Shown one piece after another: positions 10,750 to 21,070 of a DNA stretch of 64,000 bases; position 1 is the first letter of the stretch; the number at the start of each line of letters is the position of its first letter. The position numbers and the translations under genes are program-made. The notes under the pieces are model-generated. The model saw only the letters and a program-made list of their open reading frames with translations. It was not told the origin of the DNA and searched no databases. This stretch comes from Penicillium oxalicum. Its lineage: Eukaryota; Ascomycota; Eurotiomycetes; Eurotiales; Aspergillaceae. Where the stretch lies: NCBI RefSeq assembly GCF_001723175.1, contig NC_064651.1, positions 3,596,001-3,660,000 of the forward strand. Direction: 5' to 3'.

Positions 10750-12717
10750 TCAGAGCTCCTCATCCTCGTTGGGCGCGGTAGCCATGGGGGTTTCGGAAGC
10801 AAGATTGCTGCCACCAGGCACGGTGGACATGGCGTTCTCGCTATTGTCTGCCAGAACCTCACTGATCCGGCCCGAAGATTCGGCAATCCGACGACGAAGC
10901 GCATTCTCATCGGCACCCGACACGCTGGCCCGTTGCTTTTTCAGGGGGCTGCCAATGAAAGAATCGGCAGACGCATCCCCGGCAAATGAGGAGGCGGCTC
11001 GACGGGCTTGGCCGGGTCGATTTTGGCGGCGTGGTAGACAGGCCCTCGCTGGCCGGAGGCGTACTCCCGGATGCCGACGCCGAAGATTCCGGCAGCGGAG
11101 CGCTGGCACTAGCCACGGGCTCGGCGGAGTGCTGACGCTTGAGCTGCAGATGAAGTTAGCCCTCTTTGCTTTTCTTTCACCTTTCATTCTCAAGACCTCT
11201 GCCGGGTTCCCACTTACACGAATCCTTTCCACACCATCGGCCAATTCTCCCTGGCGCCTGATATCGTCCGGAGAGAGGAATCGCCCATCATCCTTGGCTT
11301 CCTCATCGTCGGCCTTGCCCAGAATGGGATTGTCGGAGTCTTCATCGTCGCTCTCCATCTCGTCCCCATCTCCCTTGTGACCCTTGGCGCGAGCCTCGTG
11401 ATCCCGGAAATTCAAGAACCCGACCGTTCCTTCATTCTTCAAGGGACCGAGGTTGGCAAAGTCCGCCTGAAGTGACTTTCGTTTGGCTGCTGGTGTGTCT
11501 TGCACCTTGGGTCTTTGAGGATACCCATCTTTTGTAGTTGCCCTAAAATTGACCACTGTTAGTCTCTTGCACAGCTCTCGGCTCGGTAGCACATGGAACC
11601 TTTGGCGTCGGGAGGGGTTCAATAAGAGAGAGAGAGAGAGAGAGAGAAGCGGCCTCGAAATGGTGCCACACTTACTTTCGCCTCGATACATGAATGTGAA
11701 GGTGGCATAAGGCTTATCCGTGGGGTCGATGCCAGTCACGGTCTGGGTACTGATGGACTTGGGATCCAGACTCTTCGGCTTCGCAAAACTCGTGGTGTGG
11801 TCAACATCAGCATCGCCGTTGCCGCCTCCATTTCCTTGACCACCCTCTTCGTCATCATCGTGAGCATCAAATTGCGGGGAGTATTCGCCACGCTTGATTT
11901 CACCCGACGCCAAAACGCGGAACAGGGCCACCTTGATCTGGCCAGCAGTCTCGGGAATCGGGTCGTCATCGTCGGTATCCGAGGAGAGATCATCGTCGGA
12001 AATGGTCTCCAAGGGTGATTTCTCGTCATTGCCGTAGCGCATAATGTCCCTTGGCTTGGAGCTGCTGGCTTCTGTCTCCATGCCATTCGCGTCATCCAGA
12101 AGGCGCTTGGCGCGGCGCTTCTCCATCTTTTGTCGCCGTCGCTCGATTTTGGCGGCGACATCCTTGCCCTCTAGATCCAACCCATTCAACCATCGCTCCA
12201 AGCCCACCTCACGAAACAGGAATTCGCGCTCGGCGATGCCGCCGCCCTCGGATTCCGGGACGCTGACCCATCGTGAATTGACCCAGGTCTCTTCCCCTCT
12301 CCGCAGCAATGTCGCCACCTCTTCCTTTTGTCGGCCATCGAAGTAAATGTAGGCTGCGACCGTCTCACTGGGCGAGTTGGTCAGGGCCTGATACGGAGCG
12401 ACCGATCCAGAATACTGTCCACGCTCGCCGGTTTGGCCGGGCAGACCTCCGACGACTTTGGGTTTGGGGTTGGGACACTCGGCGGTCGGCTTGGGGGTCG
12501 AGTAGGGCACATCTTGGCCGGGATTCAGAAGGGTGATCGAGACGGCAAAGGTGGATTGTTCGGCTTTCCCCGTCGTAGACGTGGTGGGAACCTTGGGTGG
12601 AGGTACAGGAATAAAACAGGCTATCCGTGAGGCGCGCGATTGGCGCTGGATCGAGTATTCGGAGATGGGGCCATCCGGTGTGTGAATGCTCACCGCGAGT
12701 CCCTTGAAGCACGGCAT
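10750..12717 (-). CDS. DUF7918-like conserved fungal protein, probably frameshifted
   Basis: The N-terminal 230 residues form the recognisable part. The protein starts MPCFKGLAVSIHTPDG, continues with a beta-rich globular region containing AAYIYFDGRQKEEV and FREVGLERWLNGLD, and ends in a basic helix KIERRRQKMEKRRAKRLL. This matches, from memory, the DUF7918 family. Acidic linkers DDDLSSDTDDDD and ESDDEDSD follow. Tentative exons are 12717-11676, 11542-11218 and 11143-10750. With the consensus GTAAGT donor at 11675 and the branched acceptor at 11543, exon 2 starts in the frame QLQKMGILKDP but must shift by one base to continue as VQDTPAAKRKS. Exon 3 starts LKRQHSAEPVASASAP but the plausible C-terminus SSFAGDASADSFIGSPLKKQ lies one frame over. 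Both changes fall in or next to short homopolymers (near 11500 and 11030). Function unknown; a nuclear protein is possible from its charge pattern. Confidence 0.7.
   Translation of the reverse strand: MPCFKGLAVSIHTPDGPISEYSIQRQSRASRIACFIPVPPPKVPTTSTTGKAEQSTFAVSITLLNPGQDVPYSTPKPTAECPNPKPKVVGGLPGQTGERGQYSGSVAPYQALTNSPSETVAAYIYFDGRQKEEVATLLRRGEETWVNSRWVSVPESEGGGIAEREFLFREVGLERWLNGLDLEGKDVAAKIERRRQKMEKRRAKRLLDDANGMETEASSSKPRDIMRYGNDEKSPLETISDDDLSSDTDDDDPIPETAGQIKVALFRVLASGEIKRGEYSPQFDAHDDDEEGGQGNGGGNGDADVDHTTSFAKPKSLDPKSISTQTVTGIDPTDKPYATFTFMYRGESKCGTISRPLLSLSLSLLLNPSRRQRFHVLPSRELCKRLTVVNFRATTKDGYPQRPKVQDTPAAKRKSLQADFANLGPLKNEGTVGFLNFRDHEARAKGHKGDGDEMESDDEDSDNPILGKADDEEAKDDGRFLSPDDIRRQGELADGVERIRVSGNPAEVLRMKGERKAKRANFICSSSVSTPPSPWLVPALRCRNLRRRHPGVRLRPARACLPRRQNRPGQARRAASSFAGDASADSFIGSPLKKQRASVSGADENALRRRIAESSGRISEVLADNSENAMSTVPGGSNLASETPMATAPNEDEEL
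11625..11646. repeat. Dinucleotide microsatellite (AG)11
   Basis: Eleven AG copies inside the first predicted intron of the DUF7918-like gene. On the transcribed strand it reads as a CT tract between donor and branch site. Confidence 0.9.
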
Positions 12718-14623
12718 TGTGACGTTGTCGAGGGGGGGGGATAATTTTCAAAGTCGAGATCGGGCTTTTCGGGTTGAGAATAGACCAGAAAAAAAAAAGA
12801 AAGAAAGACCAGGCAGGGGAGGGGGGAGCACCACCCCACGCTCTCGTTGAATTGTACTTTTTACCCCTCGGCGGAGACGAGGCACAACAGAAAGGGGAAG
12901 GGGGGGGTGTGTGTTCACGAGAGAGACCGAGGAACAGCAATCAGTCGCAATGCGGAGGATCACCAATGACCTCCGTGGTAGTACTTTTTACTGGGAGATC
13001 AAGTGTGTGGTCTCTTTTTGGGGGGGGAGAGGGGGCCTCGCCTGTCTGAGGCTCTTGATGAAGTGCGTGTGAGCTCTTTGGGGAGGAAGCGGTCAAAGAG
13101 GTGCAGAACGATGGCGGACTTGGAGCACCCAGCAACCGATTGGGTCCGGTCTCCACTAGAACTTGATTGTTGCTGGGGTTGACGATCCGCCAGGCTGGGC
13201 GAAGCTGTTCGGGATGAAATGGTCAGACAGCTCGACCTGGGGAGGGAGGGGGAGGGGAGCCAAGCAGAAGCTCCAGATCCAAGCCAGAGGAGCTCACGCT
13301 GTCTTTCACTGAAGCAGAGATCGGCCTTGCTACACCACAGTCATGCGGCAACCAAAGCCGGGTACTTGAGGGATCGGGAGTTGGCGAGAGCAACGAACTG
13401 TTGTGAAATGGCTTCTTTCGGGGAACTGATGGGGCGTCCACTGGAGGGGGGCGGCAGGTGGACCAGTGAACCGGACTCGGTTCACTGATCTTCGGCAACC
13501 AGTCATGTGTTACTCCTATCGAATGGACTGTCGAGGCCAACTTGGCACTCTTCTTCGAACATTGGCATTCAGATGCTTGCTGCTGTTGATTGCATCATTA
13601 TGAAGCCTACTGAATGATGACACTATCAATGAGACTTGACGCATGTTCCTGGTAAAGCCCTTCGTTTCAAAGTTCTGGCTCCACCGCCCGTTGGGCCTCT
13701 CATCGACGGTTAAGTTTTTAGTCGAGATACAGGTGGACGCGTCTACTCTACACTCAACACCAAGTCAATAGCTAGCCCCGAGTGAATGTCTGCTAGAGGG
13801 AAGAATGTTCCAACACTCGAGTGTCGGTTTCATTTTCGTAGCGTTGAGTGCATGTGTCAGTGTCTTGTTCTTGCAGAGTGGAGACTGGGGAGCTGTATTA
13901 TCCATGCATCTCTTCCAAATCTCTTTTATTCCATCTGTGGGCCTGCGGGTGATTGTTTTTCAGTATGATATTTGCAATATCACATTTGGAACCTTGCTCC
14001 TCGTGCACCAATGTAGCTGGCCAGCGGACCCTGCAGCTATCCCAGCCAGGATGGAGGCGCCAGCTGAAACATAGGTGTTCAGCGGTTCAAGTGTCTCGCC
14101 GAGAGGTTTATCACGTTGGAGTATAAGCGCCGAATCACCTAGCGCTCACGGGTTTCATTCACATAGACTTTTCTTAAAAAAAAAACTAGTATGCTATTAG
14201 GTTTCTTGCCATCTTGATCAAATTTCCGATAGTTCCAAGCTCTTTCAATCCAGATATTCATGGTTGCCTTTATTGTCGCAAATATCCCAAAACTAACCTA
14301 CTACAAGCCCCAGGTCCGCTAGGGATATATTTCGTTCCATATGCTGGGAGCCTCCGGCCGTGACAACATAATGTCACCTGCGTCTAGGTACTGATGTATT
14401 ATGTCAGAGACTGGAGTTATATAAAAACCATGCTACTTCTGATCTTTCATCAAGTTTTTTACATGCGATCCTTGTCGATGATGACATCCGTGGGGTGCCT
14501 GTTGAGAGAGGAGGAGGTAGATTTTGTGTTGGCGACTGGAGTGTTGTTGCATCAAGATAACCTTTGATTAGCTGATACCAAAAGGGGTTATATTTTCAAA
14601 TGTGCAGCATATCTTCAACAACA
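12718..14623. other. Long intergenic region, promoter of the DUF7918 gene
   Basis: About 1.9 kb between the DUF7918 start and the tRNA gene. It contains several G runs of 7-9 (12733-12741, near 12901, near 13020), a purine-rich segment at 12785-12830, and a small hairpin at 13464-13487. No reading frame here has a recognisable domain. The 13600-14600 part is AT-rich with no feature found. Confidence 0.55.
13464..13487. repeat. Inverted repeat, 10-bp arms, 4-nt loop
   Basis: CAGTGAACCG and its exact reverse complement CGGTTCACTG are separated by GACT. It could form a hairpin, or be a dyad protein-binding site. It lies in a region without a gene. Confidence 0.7.
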
Positions 14624-14695
14624 AGCAAGCTGGCGCATAGGAAGCGCGTCGGGCTCATAACCCGAAGGTACCTGGATCGAAACCAGGGTTTGCTA
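14624..14695 (+). tRNA. Initiator tRNA-Met (CAT)
   Basis: A complete cloverleaf can be drawn. The acceptor stem is AGCAAGC with GTTTGCT, the D stem GCGC/GCGC, the anticodon stem TCGGG/CCCGA around the loop CTCATAA (anticodon CAT), and the T stem CCTGG/CCAGG around ATCGAAA. Three hallmarks identify the eukaryotic initiator rather than the elongator. The first pair is A1-U72, the anticodon stem ends in three G-C pairs (GGG/CCC), and the T loop begins with A at position 54 instead of T. There is no intron. A run of six T follows for RNA polymerase III termination. Confidence 0.95.
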
Positions 14696-14697
14696 TC

Positions 14698-14703
14698 TTT
14701 TTT
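14698..14703 (+). terminator. RNA polymerase III terminator
   Basis: Six consecutive T residues start three bases after the discriminator base of the initiator tRNA, the usual signal for polymerase III release. Confidence 0.85.
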
Positions 14704-15651
14704 CGTTCCCTTTTTCCCTCCCCCGGCCTCGCGGAATTGCTTTATCGTTCCACCCACTGGCGGATCGCCCGATAGCCAGTTCTCGCAGACCTGGTCTTCT
14801 TTTTATTTCTGGATAGAGAAGGTTGGACCTCCGAGACACCGTCTACGTCGAGGGAGTTGACTCAATTGACCTTGTGGACCGCTCGTACGATCAGTCAATT
14901 AGTGCGCCCGACTAACTACTGGTACCTTGAAGTTGTACTGAATGGAACAAGTGCGTATCCGCCCGGTCAACCACGCTGTGTGTAGTTGTGCTCTCAACGC
15001 ATTTCTGATTCTTTGCCTTTCCGCATGACGAAACCTGGCCATACCTACCTCATACCTGGACATTCCTGAAGGATGAGCGTTCTAGTGTCAGGAACTCATC
15101 AATCTATCAACGGACACTGTACGAGTCTCTACAATAAGCAAACGAGCGAGACTTGTGGGTTCGTACAGTAGGTTCGCAAAGAAACGATCTACGTACCGCG
15201 ATTTAGCGGCATGTTGAAACTGGACGTCCTTGTCCTCAGTATTCACGACCGAAGCATGCCGCTAGAATGATAAGAATTATAAAAATCAAGTTCAAAACGA
15301 GAGGGATGACCAACATGGCAGAGTCACTGCCAGATCGAATTCACCATCATATGTGAGTTGTCGGTCCTCTAGTAAGAACAAGGCCCCTCCCATGGCTCGG
15401 GCTCGGACGAATCGGTAGCCGTCGAGTGGACATGACGTGCTGACAAATGACATCACTCGATTGCGGGCCAACACCGATTCCATCATAGCTTCAAGGTATC
15501 CGAACGTTACTACGAAGCGGTAATCCACCCAAGTACTAAGCTGGGGAAGCTGACAAATGACCGCATGGTCGGCAGGCGGGTACGTGTGCTCGAGGTGGTA
15601 GGTACAAAGAGCCAGCTCCCTGCTTAAATATCCGTTGCGCAACGTTCAAGG
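14704..15651. other. Intergenic region between tRNA and GST
   Basis: Nothing coding is supported. A TATA-like element TTAAATA at about 15624-15630 lies just upstream of the GST gene. A minus-strand frame at 15292-15642 lacks an ATG at its 5' end and any domain, so it is not called. Confidence 0.5.
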
Positions 15652-16601
15652 ATGCTCCATCGATATTGCAATCCTAGCTCTCTCAAAGCTGTCTCCCGAC
15701 TACCCATCTACGGCCTTGCAACAACGCTCCGCACCTCATACTCGACCATGTCGTCCAACATCACTCTCTACACTTGGCCCACGCCCAACGGCGTCAAGGC
15801 GTCCATCACCCTGGAAGAGCTTGGTCTGCCCTACAAGACGGAAGGAATTGACATCACCTCCAACCGTCAAAAGGAAGAGTAAGCATCCAGTGCATCAGCC
15901 GGCCAACCGAACAAAGCTCGGCATTGCTCACATTCCTGGCCAAATAGCTGGTTCTTGAAGATTAACCCCAATGGTCGCATCCCCGCCATCACAGACGGCT
16001 CGCAGCGCGTCTTTGAGAGTGGCTCGATCATGCTCTACCTCGCTGACAAATACGACACCGACCGCAAGATCAGCTACGCACCCGGGACTCCCGAATATAT
16101 CGAGCAGGTCTCTTGGTTGATGTTCCAAATGGGTGGACTCGGTCCCATGCAGGGTATGCTAAGAAACACTGGGAATGAGGTCTCCTGACGTCTAGTGACC
16201 AAGCTTATCATTTTCTTGACCAGGCCAAGCCAACCACTTCCGTCTCTTTGCCGGTGCGCACTCTGACTATGGTATCAAGCGCTACATTGACGAAACCAAG
16301 CGTCTATACTCTGTGCTTGAATCCCGTCTGAAGGAGAGCCCTTACCTGGCGGGTTCCAAGTACACCATCGCCGACATTGCCAACTTCTCCTGGGTGCGCA
16401 GCGGCCCTGGTGCCCTTGAGATTGACCTCTCCGAGTTCCCCGCCTTGAAGAAATGGGTCGAGACGACAGATTGAACAGCGGCCCGCGGTGCAAAAGGGCC
16501 TGGATGTGCCTCACACTGGAAGCACCGCGGAGGACCGCGAGAAATTCTTCAAAAACGCACGTGCTAAGATTGACAGCATGACCAACTCGGACAAGCATTG
16601 A
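15652..16601 (+). CDS. Glutathione S-transferase (Ure2-like), C-terminal frameshift
   Basis: Three exons, 15652-15878, 15948-16153 and 16224 onward. From the ATG at 15748 the protein starts [20 protein letters not shown], a thioredoxin-fold N-domain of Ure2-like fungal GSTs, with [16 protein letters not shown] and the ES of [15 protein letters not shown] for glutathione binding. The C-terminal helical domain contains [20 protein letters not shown]. The enzyme conjugates glutathione to electrophiles or reduces peroxides. An in-frame ATG at 15652 would add 32 residues rich in Arg, Ser and Leu ending LRTSYSTM, which looks like a mitochondrial presequence, so dual targeting is possible. After KKWVE the written frame ends at a TGA (16472-16474). 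One base fewer near 16463 would continue as [16 protein letters not shown] to a TGA at 16599-16601, matching the family C-terminus. The loss as written is about 45 residues. Confidence 0.88.
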
Positions 16602-16835
16602 GGCAATATGTTTGGGTGAATAAGACCATATGATTGAAGATTAAGATTTACATAATAATTGAAGTTACGCAAGAGATATCGTACAGCTCTTCCACCTCCC
16701 CATCACGCGCCCGCCGCGCTTTCTCCCCGTCTTCTCCAGACCTAAGATGATATCAGACCAAAGACACTGGCAAAAAGAGTGAAGACAGGGGTAGCACACT
16801 TACAAGCCATACCTGTGCGGTGCGATCAATTTTGC

Positions 16836-17537
16836 TCACCGGGGCACGGTATCATTACCCCTCGGCGGCAGGACTCGACCAACAGACATATGATTGAACC
16901 GCCTGACCGCAGCCAGGCTGTGTCTCATGATCCGTTGGGTGGCTCTTGCGATCTCCGCATCGCTCTTGTCCCATTCCCAGAGTGCGGCTAGCACGTACAG
17001 CCATGGCCGCCGAAACTCCCCGCCCTGATTTCCGAGACGAGGAAGGAGCTCGGCACGGCCACCGCACATCTCCTGAAACGTCCCCATCCATTGCCAGACC
17101 ATGAAGCCTTGTCCACGGACTTGGGCCCATTGCTGTTGGTCCCACATGGCGCAGATGGTATTGTCGGGTACTGGCAACCCGATAAAGCCCACGATCTGGT
17201 CCGCCAGGAGGCATGATTCCCAGCGAAACCGGATGGTGGCCAAGAGGGTTGATGCGGTTTGTGTCCAGTACTCCGCGGCCGCTCCGTTCTGGTAATATGC
17301 CTGCATGACCGTGGTAAGGCTCGCATTGGTTGCTTCGAGCCAATCACCAGGGCAGGTATGTTGGTGGAAGATTCGGGCGAGAGCTTTGATGGGACCTTGG
17401 TGCAGGTAATGGGTCATCTTCTCCTTGAGTTCCTCCTCACCGATTGAGTTATCTTGGCCGCTTACGAGTCCCAGATCCTCATAATGCGTTTGGCGGCGGG
17501 GTGGAAGGTTCCTTCGTGGATACACCGTGTCGCTCAT
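16836..17537 (-). CDS. Conserved hypothetical protein, 233 aa
   Basis: A single minus-strand exon with an ATG at 17537 and a stop at 16836. The product is soluble, rich in Trp, Gln and Leu, with alternating helices (LLATIRFRWESCLLADQIVG, PWLYVLAALWEWDKSDAEIA) and no signal peptide or transmembrane segment. I do not recognise the family. It resembles small fungal proteins often found near variable gene sets, but that is only an impression. Convergent with the GST gene (234-base gap), and divergent from the GH3-GNAT gene across 0.76 kb. Codon use shows no strong bias, consistent with low expression. Confidence 0.65.
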   Translation of the reverse strand: MSDTVYPRRNLPPRRQTHYEDLGLVSGQDNSIGEEELKEKMTHYLHQGPIKALARIFHQHTCPGDWLEATNASLTTVMQAYYQNGAAAEYWTQTASTLLATIRFRWESCLLADQIVGFIGLPVPDNTICAMWDQQQWAQVRGQGFMVWQWMGTFQEMCGGRAELLPRLGNQGGEFRRPWLYVLAALWEWDKSDAEIARATQRIMRHSLAAVRRFNHMSVGRVLPPRGNDTVPR

Positions 17538-18299
17538 CTTGGGGATTTTGGGATCGGTGTTTCAGTTTCAAGTCACGGTGATTGTGAGAACAAGGTGAGA
17601 TGAGGCAGGCGAGTAGTAACGTCGAGATGAAATGAGGGACGCGAGTGCTCAGGAAAATCTGGCGGTTGAAGTTGATTGTCACTGTTTTTTACAGATTGAT
17701 AGCTAAGCCATCCTCGACGTTACGTTGAACGGCCGCAACGCAGTCGAGACAAACGACAACAACACACCGGAACTGAGTAGAATTATCTATTAGGGCATCA
17801 ATGTTGCGCTACCTCGATGTCCAAGAAGCATCCTGTCTCATCACTGAAATCTAGTATACGTCTAGTTCAGAATTGACTAGGACGAGCTGTTCAGTGAAAT
17901 AGTCTCGGTAGATCTTTTTTCATGACTGTGCTACGATTTGAATTTGCTGCTCATTGAAAACCCTAAGTCTGTTTATATGAGAACCTCCACGGACAGAGTG
18001 AATAGCTCAAGTGAACAGGAAATGTCTAGAGCTTCAGAAAAATACAAATTTTGTAATAATTTCATTCACAACACCTTATATTCCAAACAGGTGGTCAGAG
18101 TACACCCACACTACCATCGTTATAGTTCTGTCGGCGTGCGTCGGAAGGTTGCGTCCACTCGATAAAAGTGGATCCCCCGTCACTCGTGGCAGTGGGGGGG
18201 AGAGCCTGCAGAACGACAGTACCTCCGCTTAGCTTTCGAGCTAAGCAGTGTTTCCCCGCGCCCAACTATCATCTCTTCACACTGTACAGTTTTGTGAGA
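17538..18299. other. Divergent promoter region
   Basis: Between the unknown minus-strand gene and the GH3-GNAT gene. It is AT-rich around 17860-18060 and holds no coding frame of note. It must carry promoters in both directions. Confidence 0.55.
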
Positions 18300-21070
18300 A
18301 TGGATCTCCAGAAGCAAGTTGGCCAGGTGGGTCACTCGGAACTACCTCAAAGAGAGTGTGAACACGCCATCTCATCGTGAGTGAAGTTATTTGTTGTAGG
18401 ATTCCATGGCTACACACCGAGCCCGGAGATCAAGACCCTGATCCACGACTTCCATATTGGTGGCATCATTCTGTTCTCTCGAAACATTAAGAATGCAGCT
18501 CAATTACAGGTAAGACTGTCATTTTGCCAAGGGAAATTTCAAGCTATGCAAAGCACCAACTGCTCACTCCTTTGTTAACCAGGCGCTCACACGAGCTCTG
18601 CAACTTGAAGCACAATCTGCAGGCCATGCCCAGCCACTGTTCATCGGTATTGACCAAGAGAATGGGCTGGTTACCCGCATTTCACCTCCCATTATCCATC
18701 AAATTCCAGGTGCAATGGCATTGGGTGCGACGCATGATCCCGACATGGCCTACAGAGCAGGTAGAGCCACCGGTGAACTCTTGAAATTCTTCGGGATCAA
18801 CATGAACTATGCACCAGTCTGCGACATCAATTCAGAGCCGTCGAATCTAGTCATTGGAGTTCGTAGCCCAGGCGATGATCCAGAGTTTGTCGGGAGATTC
18901 ACGAGTGCCACAGCGCGGGGCTTACGTGAACAGAAAATTGTCCCTAGTGTGAAGCATTTTCCTGGACATGGCGAAACGGCCGTGGACTCACACTATGGAC
19001 TACCTGTTATTTTGAAAACGAGAGATCAGCTTGAACGCTGTGAGCTCATTCCATTTCGCCGAGCTGTGGCGGAGCAGATCGAAGCAGTCATGACTGCGCA
19101 TATTTCTCTTCCAATGATTGATGATCAATTCCCTGCTACACTGTCACCCCGGGCCCTGGGCGTCTTGCGTAACGACATGAAGTACGATGGAATGATCATC
19201 ACGGATTGCCTCGAGATGGACAGTATTCGCTCAACTTTGGGCACCGAGCAAGGATCCGTGCTAGCCTTGCAAGCTGGAAGTGATAGTATCATGGTCTGTC
19301 ATACGGCTGAGAAACAGATCAGCTCGATCAGAAAGATTTGTGAGGAGATCGGCTCCGGCAATATTGATTCCTCCCGCCTAGCCGATGCAGTTCGTCGTGT
19401 CACTCACGTGAAAGATAGATTTCTAAATTGGGACGATGCCGTCCGGCGGGAGAAACTTGAGGAACTCGAGAGTTTGAACAATCAAGTCCTGCCATTCTGC
19501 AAGGAAGCCTACGACAAGTCGGTAACCCTCGTCCGTGATGATGCCTCCATAATTCCTATACCAAGAGCTGCCAATGTTGTGCTGCTCTTCCCAGGTGACA
19601 AGACCCCAGCCGGTGGTGCAGTTGATGGGGAGGGTGAAAACCGACAGGGACTATACGAGGCCTCGGCCTTTTGCGACGCCCTTCGACATTACAATAGCTC
19701 GATATTCAAGATTGAGTATGAACAGAAAGGGCTCAGCAATGATGAATGGACAACTATCACTGCAGCCAACACTGTGATCTTTGTCTCGATCAATGCTCGA
19801 GAATCTCCATATCAAGCATCAATGGGCAAATTGATTACAGAGAAGTGTCGATCCGTGGTCGCTGTTGCTATCTGCAATCCTTACGACTTTCTTGAGATAC
19901 CAGAAGTGCAGACATATCTGACTACATACGAGCCCACCATCGAGGCTTTCTCGGTGGCTGCCGATATTATCTTTGGTGCGAAGACTTCCCAGGGATCGCT
20001 CCCAGTCAGCCTCGACCGGACCAATTCCACGCACAGTGACTTGAAAGTGACACGTTTCGTCGCCGAGAAGGACATGAATGAGGTCATTTCTGCGTGGGAA
20101 AAGTCACTGCCCACATATGTGGTACCCCCAGAAAGCCTGCGATCTCTCATCGACAAATCCAACGGGCACCACCATGTTGCTCGCATTGGATCCGAGCTCG
20201 CCGGCTTCTGTCTTGCCTACACCAGTGCCAACAGAGGACCAGAGCCAGTGCATATTGCCGTTCTGGCCGTCATCCCAACATTGCATGGCCAAGGAATCGG
20301 GACAGCGCTCTTGACCGAGACGCGCTCGTACTTTCGGACACAATTTAACATCAACCAGCTGAAACTTGGCAGTGCCTTTCCCCGATTCTGGCCGGGGATT
20401 CCCCGCGAGCTTCCCGAATCGGTCCAGAAATTCTTCATCCATCGTGGATTCCGGTTGAGTCCCCCCGAAGCGAGATCTCTTGACCTCTACCAGGACATTC
20501 GCAACTTCCAGGCACCTGAGAAGTGTATATCGCGTGCAAGAGCTGGCGGATTTCGATTTGCACCACTGCAGCCCGAGGACTACGAGGCCTGCTTGATCGG
20601 CCAACGAAGGAACTTTTCAGACAAGACCGTAAGCAGCAAGAATGCACCTCCCTCAAAGCTCCCCTCCCTGAACGCTAACATGAATGTTCTCCTGTCTCGT
20701 CAACTCTTAGGACTGGGTCCAGGTATATGTTACTCTGCATCCCAAGGACTACCCAGACTGCATCATGGCGGCCTTTGACGCCGAGGGCAAACAAGTTGGA
20801 TGGACCTTGATGTTGCCTCCTATCCCAGCTCTGAACCACGTCTGGGCCTTCCCACAAATCTGCGGTCCTCGCACGGGGCTGATTGGGTGTGTGGGGGTGG
20901 ATGCCTCACATCGCAAATCTGGCATTGGATTGGCGATGCTCTGTCACGCGATTGAGAATATGAAGCAGAGAGGCATTGAGGGGGTTTTTGTCGATTGGGT
21001 GGCACTAGACGGATGGTACGAGCAAGTTGGGTTCCGTACATGGCGTAGCTATCGACCCGGGGAGATCTGA
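18300..21070 (+). CDS. GH3 beta-N-acetylglucosaminidase-like / tandem GNAT fusion (Ngs1-like GlcNAc sensor)
   Basis: Four exons, 18300-18326, 18387-18509, 18583-20628 and 20711-21070, encode 851 residues. Residues 1 to about 540 form a NagZ-type GH3 domain: KHFPGHGETAVDSH at 174-187 supplies the Asp185-Ser-His187 dyad, and Asp258 in IITDCLEMD is the expected nucleophile, so the site looks complete. Two GNAT acetyl-CoA-binding motifs follow, HGQGIGTALL at 618-627 and HRKSGIGLAML at 799-809. This architecture is that of Candida albicans Ngs1, which senses N-acetylglucosamine with its GH3 part and acetylates histones with its GNAT part to switch on GlcNAc genes, and of GH3-GNAT genes in fungal GlcNAc clusters. 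No deacetylase, deaminase or GlcNAc kinase gene is seen within the window. Hydrolysis, sensing or both remain open. The exon 1 join VGQ-LFVVGFHGY fits the family start. Confidence 0.88.

Noticed and set aside
15292..15642. Minus-strand frame upstream of the GST
   Set aside because: It begins with TTG, not ATG, has no domain, and lies in the likely GST promoter.
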